Assembly: GCF_018449515.1 (NCBI RefSeq)
Contig: NZ_JAAVUQ010000008.1
Coordinates: forward strand, 227,567 to 291,566
Direction of reading: 5' to 3'
DNA length: 64,000 nt
Source of the DNA: Caballeronia sp. dw_19
GTDB lineage: Bacteria; Pseudomonadota; Gammaproteobacteria; Burkholderiales; Burkholderiaceae
Shown: one piece after another, positions 15,633 through 24,346 of the stretch
Layout: each line of letters starts with the position of its first letter
Position numbering within the stretch: position 1 is the first letter of the stretch
Notes under the pieces: generated by a model
Databases searched by the model: none
What the model was told of the DNA's origin: nothing
The model's input: only the letters and a program-made list of their open reading frames with translations
Position numbers and translations under genes: made by a program

Positions 15633-18314
15633 ATGAAACTCGCTGCTCAAACCGCATTCAATGCTCAGTACCCGGTCGCATTCCGGCTGCGCCTGAAGCC
15701 GCTTGCCGCGATCGCTTTCTCGATGATGGCGTGCGGTGCAATTTCTCAAGCCGTGGCGGAGGCCGCGACAACGCCGCAAACCCAGACCGGCGCCATCGAT
15801 GAAGTCAGTTTCGACAACATGTATCTGCGCGGAGACGCGGGCACGGCCATCGACACCAGCCGTTTCACGCGCGGCAACGCGGTGACCCCGGGAACGTATT
15901 CGGTCGACCTGATCGTGAATGGCGCGCGTTTGGCGCGTGAAGACATTCGCTTTGTTTCAACCGACGGCAAGCCGGGCTCAACGCCTTGTTTCAACCGCGC
16001 GTTGTTGCAGCGCGCGGGCGTGGATCTGGCGAAGGCCGATGCGGCCGCGGGACGTGGCGCGGCAACGACTGCGGCAACAACTACTGCCAACGCCGACACC
16101 TGCGCTGAAATTGGCGCGATCGTACCGGGCGCGACGGTCGATTTCGACTTCACGCAGCAGACGCTCGAACTGAGCGTGCCGCAAGCGTTCATGAAGAACT
16201 CGGCACGCGGTTATGTGCCGCCCGAACAGTGGGACCAGGGCGTCAACGGTGGTTTCATCAGCTACAACGCGAACACGTATCACACGGCGAGCTCGGGCGT
16301 CGGTTCGAGCCAGAGCTACCTCGGCCTGAGCGCCGGCCTGAACATTGGCGCGTGGCATATCCGCCACCAATCGTCGATATCGACCGGAACTGGTCAAAAG
16401 ACGCAATTCGACAACATCGCGACCTACGCACAGCGCGACGTGACGAAACTCGGGTCACAACTGACCGTGGGCGATACGAGCACGACCGGCGAGATCTTCG
16501 ACAGCGTGTCGTTTCGCGGCGTGCAACTGGCCACCGACGACCGCATGCTGCCTGAATCGATGCGCGGTTACGCGCCGGTCGTACGTGGTACCGCTGAAAC
16601 GAACGCCCGCGTGACGATTCGCCAAAACGGCCAGGTGCTGGAGGAAACGAACGTTGCGCCGGGCCCGTTTGAAATCAACGATCTCTACTCGACCGGCTAC
16701 GGCGGCGATCTGGTGGTGACCGTGACGGAAGCCGATGGCCGCAGCAAGGAATTCACGGTGCCGTTTGCGTCGGTGGCGCAATTGCTGCGCCCCGGCGTCA
16801 CGCGTTTCAGCGCGACCGCCGGCCAGTTGCGCAATGATTCGCTCGATACGAAACCCGTCTTCGCCCAGTTCACCATCCAGCGCGGCCTGACCAACACGGT
16901 CACCGTTTACGGCGGCGCGGTCGCATCGAGCGGGTACGGTGCAGTGAACGTGGGCGGTGCGTTGAACACGGGTATCGGCGCATTCTCGATGGACGTGACG
17001 GGCGCCTTCACCAGCATCCCGAACGCGCAGTCGATGCACGGCACGAGCTTGCGCGTGGGCTACAGCAAGTTCATTGCGGCCACAGATACGAACGTATCGG
17101 TGGCCGCGTACCGCTTCTCGACGGCGGGTTACATGAACCTGAACGATGCCGCGTCGGTACGGGACATTGCAGATCACGGTGGCGATATCAACTCGGTTTA
17201 TCGGCAGCGTAACCGCATGCAGGTGTCGATCAACCAAAAGCTGGGCGACCACGGCACGATGTTCGTGACGGGCTCGTCGCAGAACTACTGGAACCACGGT
17301 GGTAACGACACGCTGTTCCAGGCCGGCTACACCAACGCGTTCAAGTACGGAACGTACAGCCTGACGGCGGGGCGCACGCGGTCAATGGATGGCCAGATGT
17401 CGAACGAATTCATGTTGAGCACGACCATTCCGCTAGGCCACAAGGCGCATGCGCCGATGCTGACCACGAACGCCTCACATACCTCCGATGGCGCCACGAA
17501 CATGCAGGCGAACGTGAGTGGTTCGCTGGGTGAAACGAACCAGTTCTCGTACAACGGATATGGCACGTATAACGCGGGCGGCAGTTCGGCCAACAACGGC
17601 AACGCGGGTTTGAGCGCGACGTATCGTGCGCCTTATGCGACGTTGAATGCATCGGCGAGCGCGGGTGGCGGCACGCGTCAGGTGTCGGCCGGCGTGCAGG
17701 GTTCGGTGGTGGCGCATCCGGGCGGGGTGACTTTATCGCAGACGGTGGGCGACACGATCGGGATTGTAGAGGCGCCTGCTGCAGCCGGTGCGATGGTGAC
17801 GAGTTCACCGGGAACGAAGGTGGATTCACGCGGTTATGCGGTGGTTCCGTACTTGTCGCCTTACACCATGAACGAAGTGGATATTGACCCGAAGGGCACG
17901 TCCACCGATGTCGAATTTAAATCGACATCGGCGCAAGTGGCGCCGCGTGCAGGCTCTATAGTGATGATGAAGTACGAGACGGTGAGTGGTCGGGCGGCAT
18001 TGATTCAGGCGCCGAAACTGGGTGGTGGAGCGTTACCCTTTGGAGCGAGTGTGGAAGACGAACAAGGCAAGAGCGTGGGTGTGGTCGGTCAGGACAGCAG
18101 AATATTTGCACGTGGTCTTGAGGATCAGGGAGCGCTGACGGTGAAGTGGGGAAATGGCCCGGTCGAACAATGCCGGATTGCTTATACGCTGCCGAAGAAA
18201 GATGCGAAGGCGTATAACCCCGGGTATTTGTCGCTGCAGTCGCATTGCGTGTTGGGAAGTGAAATGGTGGCGGGGGCGGCCAACGCTGCGATGCCGGCGA
18301 GTGTTGCACGGTAA
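15633..18314 (+). CDS. Fimbrial outer-membrane usher
   Basis: An 893-residue usher of the FimD/PapC family that assembles and secretes pilins through the outer membrane. After an N-terminal leader with a hydrophobic stretch near residues 28-45, the periplasmic N domain begins at EVSFDNMYLRGDAG and contains GTYSVDLIVNG; the barrel and plug include the conserved VVRGTAETNARVTIRQNGQ and YGGDLVVTVTEADG; C-terminal domains include RGYAVVPYLSPYTMNEVDID and CRIAYTLPKKD. The leader is longer than usual, so the start could be later (for example the methionine in AFSMMACG). No adhesin or minor pilin gene follows; the next gene converges from the other strand. Confidence 0.93.
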   Translation: MKLAAQTAFNAQYPVAFRLRLKPLAAIAFSMMACGAISQAVAEAATTPQTQTGAIDEVSFDNMYLRGDAGTAIDTSRFTRGNAVTPGTYSVDLIVNGARLAREDIRFVSTDGKPGSTPCFNRALLQRAGVDLAKADAAAGRGAATTAATTTANADTCAEIGAIVPGATVDFDFTQQTLELSVPQAFMKNSARGYVPPEQWDQGVNGGFISYNANTYHTASSGVGSSQSYLGLSAGLNIGAWHIRHQSSISTGTGQKTQFDNIATYAQRDVTKLGSQLTVGDTSTTGEIFDSVSFRGVQLATDDRMLPESMRGYAPVVRGTAETNARVTIRQNGQVLEETNVAPGPFEINDLYSTGYGGDLVVTVTEADGRSKEFTVPFASVAQLLRPGVTRFSATAGQLRNDSLDTKPVFAQFTIQRGLTNTVTVYGGAVASSGYGAVNVGGALNTGIGAFSMDVTGAFTSIPNAQSMHGTSLRVGYSKFIAATDTNVSVAAYRFSTAGYMNLNDAASVRDIADHGGDINSVYRQRNRMQVSINQKLGDHGTMFVTGSSQNYWNHGGNDTLFQAGYTNAFKYGTYSLTAGRTRSMDGQMSNEFMLSTTIPLGHKAHAPMLTTNASHTSDGATNMQANVSGSLGETNQFSYNGYGTYNAGGSSANNGNAGLSATYRAPYATLNASASAGGGTRQVSAGVQGSVVAHPGGVTLSQTVGDTIGIVEAPAAAGAMVTSSPGTKVDSRGYAVVPYLSPYTMNEVDIDPKGTSTDVEFKSTSAQVAPRAGSIVMMKYETVSGRAALIQAPKLGGGALPFGASVEDEQGKSVGVVGQDSRIFARGLEDQGALTVKWGNGPVEQCRIAYTLPKKDAKAYNPGYLSLQSHCVLGSEMVAGAANAAMPASVAR

Positions 18315-18544
18315 AGATTGGTCCGGCTGACGTTTGAACAACTGAGCGAAATATAATGACCGGAATCATTCCCCGAGGCTGCTGAATGCGTATGGCTGTC
18401 CTGCTTATTTGCATGAGGCAGTGCCCGCCGCGGATCGGCGAATGCAAAAGCAAGCTTCGCCATTTCATACCGGCTGGCATCCAGTTGAACGATGCTTCCG
18501 GTTAAGGTCCTTATCGTACTTCTATCTTAAGTTGAGACTGCCGT

Positions 18545-19414
18545 TCAAACGGGCTGGGCAGTTTCGTGGCACAACCAATCGGCGAAGCCGGTCACGGTGC
18601 TGGCGTCGCGGTGAGCTTCCGGTACGTCCAGCCAGTATCCGAATGGTCCGCTGATCTCGACGTCCGACATCCTCACCAAAGCACCCTCGGTCAACTCATC
18701 GGCAATCATGTTCAGATCCACAACGGCCAAGCCTACCCCGCGTCGCGCCGCATGGATTGCCTGCTGCAGATTCGAAAATTCAATACCGTTCTCGGCATAA
18801 CGCGGTGGCAGTCCCGCTTTCGCCAGCCAGTCCGGCCAGAGGTTCAGACGCACATCCTCATGAAGCACGTGAAGCGCGGGCAATCGATCCAGCAATATCT
18901 CGACCGGTGTCCCGCTGAACGACGCCGATCCCACTAGCGCGTGCCGCTCTACGATCAGCAGTTCCGACCACCCATGCGCCGCAGCGTCGCGCCCGAAGCG
19001 CACGCTGCAATGACATTCGTCGCTTTCCTGCGTACGAATAGACAGATCGACGTCCGGCAACTGGTCCGCCAGTGCCCCTAGCCGCGACGAAAACCACTGC
19101 GTGGCGAACGTGGGCGGCAATGACACAATCAAACGCTTGCGCTCGACGCTTCCCGTCAGGTGACGCGTTCCGCGCTCGATCACGTCAAATGCCTCTGTCA
19201 CCGACGGCATCAGCAACACGCCTGCCTGCGTCAAGCGGATCCCTTTATGGTCGCGCTCGAAAAGCTTCACGCCCAGTGACTCTTCCAGTAGCCTGATCTG
19301 ACGGCTTACGGCTCCTTGTGTGACACACAACGCTCGCGCCGCGCGATTGAAACTCAAATGACGCGCCGTTTCTTCGAAGAAACGCAACGCAATCAACGAT
19401 GGAAGATGTCGCAT
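18545..19414 (-). CDS. LysR-family transcriptional regulator (GcvA-like)
   Basis: A 289-residue LysR regulator. The N-terminal winged helix-turn-helix (residues about 1-65: LRFFEETARHLSFNRAARAL, VTQGAVSRQIRLLEESLG, LFERDHKGIRLTQAG) is typical of the GcvA/AmpR branch. The effector domain fills the rest (FVSLPPTFATQWF-like strand at about 95-110, ARRGVGLAVVDL near 225). It ends convergently with the fimbrial usher and is divergent from the Pat-like gene across about 300 bases that hold no other gene; either neighbour could be a target. The effector is unknown. Confidence 0.9.
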   Translation of the reverse strand: MRHLPSLIALRFFEETARHLSFNRAARALCVTQGAVSRQIRLLEESLGVKLFERDHKGIRLTQAGVLLMPSVTEAFDVIERGTRHLTGSVERKRLIVSLPPTFATQWFSSRLGALADQLPDVDLSIRTQESDECHCSVRFGRDAAAHGWSELLIVERHALVGSASFSGTPVEILLDRLPALHVLHEDVRLNLWPDWLAKAGLPPRYAENGIEFSNLQQAIHAARRGVGLAVVDLNMIADELTEGALVRMSDVEISGPFGYWLDVPEAHRDASTVTGFADWLCHETAQPV

Positions 19415-19711
19415 AGTGATTCCTGACCGCCCAACCTTCTCGGTTTTCTTTGTGGCCGAGTAGACGTACGTACCTCCACGTGCCTCCTCTGCGAACCAGA
19501 ATCGCTCCTGTCCCGCGTTTGATTAAATTACCTTGGTTCCCGGTACGAAACAATAGTCCGTTCGGTTGACGCCGAAACAAAATGAATTCTCATATCGGGC
19601 ATCAGGAAATGTGAGGACGGTTGTTGGAAAAGGCGGGACATAGGCCGACCGGCTAGTAGTTGGGGGCGCGCGAATCGCCTATGCTGGATACATCCCGGAT
19701 ATGGAGGCCGC

Positions 19712-22096
19712 ATGACCGTACGTAATCTCGACGCACTGTTTAACCCGAAGTCGATTGCCGTGATCGGGGCGTCGCTGCGTGCGGGCAGTATTGGCGAAAT
19801 GGTGTGGTCGCGGCTGAGCGCCGCCAACTTCGCGGGCCCGGTCTGGCCGGTGAATCCGAAGCATCGTCAGTTGAACGGGGCCGCGGTGTTTGCGCATATC
19901 GACGACTTGCCGGAGATACCGACCGTGGCGGTGCTGTGCACGCCACCACCCACATGGCCCGAGATCGTCAGCCAACTGGGAGAGCGTGGCACGCGGGCGG
20001 TGGTCATAATCGGGCAGGCGGGGGAGCCGAAGGGCCGCGACTGGACACACCGTACGCTGGCGGCTGCGCGGCCATTTTTGCTGCGTGTGGTCGGTCCGGC
20101 GAGTGTCGGCGTGATGACCCCAGCTGTGGGCGCTGTGCTGGGGGCGCCGTCATGCGCCATTGCGGCGGGCGGGGTAGCGTGGGTATCGGCGTCGAACGCG
20201 TTGACCAACGGTGTGATGGGCTGGGCGAACGCACGTGGCCTGGGTTTTTCGCGGGTGGTCGCGCTGGGCGACGAGGCTGACGTCGACGTGGGCGATATCC
20301 TCGACTTCCTCGCAAGCGACTCACGGACGCGCGCGATCCTGATGGCCATCGAATCGGTGCGAATGGCGCGCAAATTCATGTCGGCTGCGCGGGCGGCGGC
20401 GCGCAACAAACCCGTGCTGGTTTTGCGCACAGGTCACGACGATCCTTTCGACGCGCTTTACAGCGCCGCTTTCCGGCGCGCCGGCCTGGTAAGGGTGGAC
20501 TCGCTCGACGATCTGCTCGATGAAATAGAGACCCTCGGCGTGGGTCGCGTGGCCGCAAGCGACCGGGCGACCGTCATCACCAGCGATCGTGGCGTGGCCG
20601 CGCTCGCCGCCGACGCGTTCGCCGCGGCCGGCGATGCGCTCGCGCTCTGGCCCGAGGCCGCGCGCGTGTCAGTCGCCGCCGTGCTGCCGCGTGCGCGTCT
20701 GGAGAACCCATTGCAACTCGGAGACACTGCAACCGCCGCAGACTTCGGTGCGGCGCTCGAAGCGCTGGCGCCGCATCGCGAGACCGGGACGGCGTTCGTG
20801 GTCCACGCGCCAACACACACCGCGCCTGTTGCGGAAGTCGCGCGCGTGTTGATCGAGCAGCAAAGCCACGCGTATCGCGGTTTGCTGACCTGCTTTTTCG
20901 GCTGCGTCGACCAGGCCACGCGCGACGCGTTGCATGCCCACGGCATTCCCGTCCATACCACGCCTCAACGCCTTGCGCGGGGTTTCGCGCGGCTCGTAGA
21001 TTATCGGCAGGGTCGCGAGTTGTTGATGCAGACGCCCGACGGGCCGCGCCCTCAGACGCTAGTTGCGCTGGACAGCGCGCAGGCTCAGGTCATGGCCGCA
21101 TTGACTGCGGGCGTCGCGGAACTGGACGGCGAGCGGGCGTCGCGGGTGCTGGCGCAGTTTGGCCTGGTGGTGAAGGCGGGATCAGCGGGGCCAGGGAGCG
21201 AAGACACTATCGAAATCGATGTCCGCTTGCTGAACCATCGCGTGTTCGGACCGGTGTTCGAATTCAAGGCTGTTGGCGCACTCGGGCTACCGGACGCGTT
21301 GCACGAATTCGCCTTTCCGCCGCTCAACCCGGTGCTGGCGCGTGACCTCGTGATGCATTCACCCAGAGCGCGCGAACTCCCGGCGGAGAACTTGCTGATG
21401 GCGTTGACGGGGCTGTCGCAGGCTGTTTGCGAGATCGAGCAGATTGTCGCGTTACGGTTGACGGTGCGCGTGACCCGCCAGGCGGTCGTGGTCTATGAAC
21501 CGCATCTGACGCTGGCTGCGCACCGCACGCCGCTCGCCATTCAGCCGTATCCGCGGCAACTGGAGGAGGCTCTCGACTGGAACGGCTTGCGTATCACCGT
21601 GCGGCCTATCCGTCCCGACGACGAAGCCGCCCATAGTGCTTTCGTCGCCGCGATGACACCGGACGATCTGCGTCTGCGGTTTTTCAGCTCCGTGCGCAGT
21701 TTCGATCACTCGCAACTCGCTCGGATGACGCAGATCGACTATGACCGAGAGATGGCGTTTATCGCCGTCACGGGTGAACACGACAGTATCGAGACGCTGG
21801 GGGTGGTGCGCGCCGTTGCCGATCCGGACAACGAGACGGCTGAGTTCGCGGTCGCGGTGCGCTCGGACCAGAAGGGCAAGCGGCTGGGAACGTTGCTGTT
21901 GACTCGGATCATCGCGTATTGCCGGGCACGCGGGACACGCTGGCTGGTCGGCGAGGCGTTGCGCGAGAACACCGGCATGATCGGACTCGCGCGCCGTTTA
22001 GGATTCGAGATAACGGCCACGGAGGATCCGGGCGTAACCGGTTTCAGGATGCGGCTCGCCGAAGCAGACGCAAAAGCCGACGCGCTGCCGTCATGA
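19712..22096 (+). CDS. Pat-like protein: CoA-binding/ligase-like domains fused to GNAT acetyltransferase
   Basis: This 794-residue protein joins an acyl-CoA synthetase (NDP-forming)-like part to a C-terminal GNAT domain, as in protein lysine acetyltransferase Pat, which modifies acetyl-CoA synthetase. Residues 1-130 form the CoA-binding Rossmann fold (KSIAVIGAS), about 145-300 the flavodoxin-like ligase domain (GFSRVVALGDEADVDVGDIL). The GNAT domain starts near 625 (LRITVRPIRPDDEA) and has the acetyl-CoA loop DQKGKRLGT. The ATP-grasp region between them is short (about 150-170 residues) and lacks the usual K-SP-HKSD-GGV segment, so it is probably degenerate. Typical Pat is near 890 residues. 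ATG with GGAGG upstream. Confidence 0.85.
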   Translation: MTVRNLDALFNPKSIAVIGASLRAGSIGEMVWSRLSAANFAGPVWPVNPKHRQLNGAAVFAHIDDLPEIPTVAVLCTPPPTWPEIVSQLGERGTRAVVIIGQAGEPKGRDWTHRTLAAARPFLLRVVGPASVGVMTPAVGAVLGAPSCAIAAGGVAWVSASNALTNGVMGWANARGLGFSRVVALGDEADVDVGDILDFLASDSRTRAILMAIESVRMARKFMSAARAAARNKPVLVLRTGHDDPFDALYSAAFRRAGLVRVDSLDDLLDEIETLGVGRVAASDRATVITSDRGVAALAADAFAAAGDALALWPEAARVSVAAVLPRARLENPLQLGDTATAADFGAALEALAPHRETGTAFVVHAPTHTAPVAEVARVLIEQQSHAYRGLLTCFFGCVDQATRDALHAHGIPVHTTPQRLARGFARLVDYRQGRELLMQTPDGPRPQTLVALDSAQAQVMAALTAGVAELDGERASRVLAQFGLVVKAGSAGPGSEDTIEIDVRLLNHRVFGPVFEFKAVGALGLPDALHEFAFPPLNPVLARDLVMHSPRARELPAENLLMALTGLSQAVCEIEQIVALRLTVRVTRQAVVVYEPHLTLAAHRTPLAIQPYPRQLEEALDWNGLRITVRPIRPDDEAAHSAFVAAMTPDDLRLRFFSSVRSFDHSQLARMTQIDYDREMAFIAVTGEHDSIETLGVVRAVADPDNETAEFAVAVRSDQKGKRLGTLLLTRIIAYCRARGTRWLVGEALRENTGMIGLARRLGFEITATEDPGVTGFRMRLAEADAKADALPS

Positions 22097-22201
22097 AGGC
22101 TATGAAGATCGTGCAGGTGAAGATCGCCGGCATCCGGCCGCCGTAGTGAGCGACCAGAATGCGTGCTGCAGCATGCTTGCCCGCGACCGTTGCTCTTCGA
22201 A

Positions 22202-22747
22202 TCAGGCAGGCAGCTTTGCGAGCGCTTCGTCGACCTGTGCGCGCGATACAGCCAGCTCGTCTAGCCATGCATCGGCATAAGTGCTACCGGTTTCACGCTC
22301 CAGACGCGCGATCGTCGCCGCGCAACGCGTAGCGTCCTTAGGCGTAGCAATAAACGCTTTCACCGACGCGCCCGACGTGAACGCTTCGAACAGCGGAACG
22401 CGAATGTCGTCCGGCAGGGCGCGAGTGGTCCATTGATACGGCTTGCCATTGAACGACAACTGCGGCGGCATCACGCGTTCTTTCTTCGCTGCGGGAATCA
22501 GGCCGAAATTGCGGGCTGCATCGGCGATCTGGTCGGCCGTAAAGAGTTCGTCCGCGCTAATGTCAAACTGCTTGATAAACGTTTCGATCGACTGCATTGC
22601 GGCCGCGCGGTCGTCGCGTTTTTGCTGCGCGCGAGCGACAATATCGCGCAGCTCGTCCGCTTCCTCGCTCGTGATCGTGAAGCTGGACTGTTTTTGCTGA
22701 AGTTCGGAGAAGCGCTGAAATTCGGGATCGGAGAGGAGTTTCGCCAT
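22202..22747 (-). CDS. Hypothetical protein, 181 residues
   Basis: I do not recognise this protein. The N-terminal third is a charged, helical, probably coiled region (MAKLLSDPEFQRFSELQQKQ, ELRDIVARAQQKRDDRAAA) followed by FDISADELF, which is reminiscent of the oligomerisation half of H-NS-like proteins, but no H-NS DNA-binding motif follows. The C-terminal half (LSFNGKPYQWTTRALPDDIR, LERETGSTYADAWLDEL) is mixed. No signal peptide or membrane segment. It is transcribed on its own from the minus strand between the Pat-like and IclR genes. The codon pattern and length support a real gene. Confidence 0.7.
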   Translation of the reverse strand: MAKLLSDPEFQRFSELQQKQSSFTITSEEADELRDIVARAQQKRDDRAAAMQSIETFIKQFDISADELFTADQIADAARNFGLIPAAKKERVMPPQLSFNGKPYQWTTRALPDDIRVPLFEAFTSGASVKAFIATPKDATRCAATIARLERETGSTYADAWLDELAVSRAQVDEALAKLPA

Positions 22748-22933
22748 TGCCTTGCGTAGAAAAAGACGCGAAACGTCGCGTGAAGCGACGATCCGCTTTT
22801 TGAGAGGGTCGCCATTCTAACGCGTCGCGCGGATCTGGAAGTTGGCGAATCCGCCAACCGGATCGTCTCAACGAAGCGAGCCGGCTCTTCCCGCCGGATC
22901 GTCCCAACGAAGTTGCCCGCCGAAGTTGCTCAC

Positions 22934-22966
22934 CATCTGCCACTCATCTGCCACTCATCTGCCACT
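22934..22966. repeat. 11-base tandem repeat (three copies)
   Basis: CATCTGCCACT is repeated exactly three times immediately after the IclR stop codon (on that gene's 3' side). Nearby, two copies of CCGGATCGTCYCAACGAAG start at about 22858 and 22894. No function is apparent. Confidence 0.85.
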
Positions 22967-22967
22967 C

Positions 22968-23789
22968 CTAAGCCGCGCTCGAATCCCGCGAATCGCCGAA
23001 CTCAGCACCCGGTTCGCGAAACATGGACAGCGCCGCCGCCGCTTCACCCAGCAGCGCACTGACCTCGTTTATGGACGGCGCCACGTATTCGTCGATACGC
23101 CTGAGATACGGGCACGTCAGCGTCGCGATCGCTTGGCCGGACGGCCCGAGCAGCGGAAAACTCACATCCATCACACCGAAGGTCTGCTGACTCTCCTTAT
23201 GGAGAAAACCGTCCGCGCGAATCTGTGTGCAGGCATTGTCCAGCGCGAGCGGATCGAGCGCGGACTCACCTTTTACACGCGTGTGCTCGGCCAGCATGTG
23301 CGCGCGTTGTTCCGCGCTTTGGAACGCAAGGATCACGCGGCCCGAACCGGTATCGATCAACCCGACCCGCGCGCCGAGCCGCACCGAAATCCCCCACGTT
23401 CCCGGCCCGTCGACCTGCGCGATCACAAGCAGATTCCCCCGGTCATAGGCGGCGAGATGACACGACTGCTCCGCGCGATCGGCAAAACGCTGCATGACCG
23501 GAAGGGCTTCCGCGATCAGACGGTTCATCGGCGGATGCCGGTGCGCGAGCGCATACAGTTTCAGGCTCAGGGAATAGCGGTCGCCCGCGGGCGAGCGCAC
23601 CACGTACTGCCGCGCGACCAGCCGCTCGAGCATCCGATACATCTCGCTTGCGTTGCGCCCGAGCGATTTCGTGATCTCGGCACGCGTGAATCCATCCTTT
23701 TGCTCGGCGAGCAGTTCAAGGATATCGAGACCTTTATCCAGCGCGGGCGCCCGGTAGCGCTCGGCGTCGGTGGGATCGTCTGCCTGCAT
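22968..23789 (-). CDS. IclR-family transcriptional regulator
   Basis: A 273-residue IclR regulator. The N-terminal winged helix (residues about 12-75: ALDKGLDILELLAEQKDGFTR-type start, RAEITKSLGRNASEMYRML for the recognition helix, YSLSLKLYALAH linker) is followed by the effector-binding domain (about 90-260: SCHLAAYDRGNLLVI, GSGRVILAF, IRADGFLHKES, VMDVSFPLLGPSGQAIATL). It is divergent from the sugar-acid degradation genes starting at 24004 and is the obvious candidate for their control; IclR proteins often regulate such clusters with a sugar acid as ligand. The shared promoter region (23790-24003) is AT-rich around 23881-23925. Confidence 0.92.
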   Translation of the reverse strand: MQADDPTDAERYRAPALDKGLDILELLAEQKDGFTRAEITKSLGRNASEMYRMLERLVARQYVVRSPAGDRYSLSLKLYALAHRHPPMNRLIAEALPVMQRFADRAEQSCHLAAYDRGNLLVIAQVDGPGTWGISVRLGARVGLIDTGSGRVILAFQSAEQRAHMLAEHTRVKGESALDPLALDNACTQIRADGFLHKESQQTFGVMDVSFPLLGPSGQAIATLTCPYLRRIDEYVAPSINEVSALLGEAAAALSMFREPGAEFGDSRDSSAA

Positions 23790-24003
23790 GATGGCCTTCA
23801 GTTAGGTCGCTCAAAAACAAGATGCTAAGGGAAAACACGGGCCGCTCAGCGGCGCACTTAGCTTGACTTCGACTTGTCCGCATATGAATAATACGTTCAC
23901 TGATGAATGATTATACTGATGCAAACCCGCGGCAATGCTCATACGACCGCCTGAATGTCGCCCGAATTTCGTCCGGATCTCCTCCGTTCTCAAGGAAGTT
24001 TCT

Positions 24004-24342
24004 GTGCAGCAAGCTCCTCACAAGCCCACTGACGCCCGGCTCATTCTTCAAAGCCCGCAGGACAATTGCCTGATTGCCGGCGCGCGTCTGCAAGCGGGGG
24101 AACGTGTGGAGATCGAGGGGAAGTCCGTCACGCTGGCGAAGACCATCGACCTTGGGCACAAAGTCGCACGCCGCGCGTTGCGGACCGACGAAAAAGTGCT
24201 TCGATATGGCGCGATCATCGGCCATGTGACGTCGGACGTTCAGCCCGGAGAACATCTGCACACGCACAATCTCGAGAGCGACTATCTCCCGACCTATACC
24301 CACGACGCCGGCCATGCGTTCGTGGATCACCGGGACCGCTAA
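24004..24342 (+). CDS. UxaA-type dehydratase, small SAF-domain subunit
   Basis: A 112-residue protein equivalent to the N-terminal SAF domain of altronate/galactarate dehydratases of the UxaA family, here encoded separately. The segment DNCLIAGARLQAGERVEI, KTIDLGHKVARRAL and YGAIIGHVTSDVQPGEHLHTHNL is characteristic; the GEHLHTHN motif ends the domain. A GTG at 24004, preceded by AAGGAA, is preferred over longer upstream readings that lack similarity. Its stop is four bases before the ATG of the large catalytic subunit, so both are probably made together as one enzyme that removes water from a sugar acid. Confidence 0.88.
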   Translation: MQQAPHKPTDARLILQSPQDNCLIAGARLQAGERVEIEGKSVTLAKTIDLGHKVARRALRTDEKVLRYGAIIGHVTSDVQPGEHLHTHNLESDYLPTYTHDAGHAFVDHRDR

Positions 24343-24346
24343 GCCG

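Noticed and set aside
23225..23497. Plus-strand frames opposite the IclR gene
   Set aside because: Shadows of a clear IclR-family gene on the other strand.
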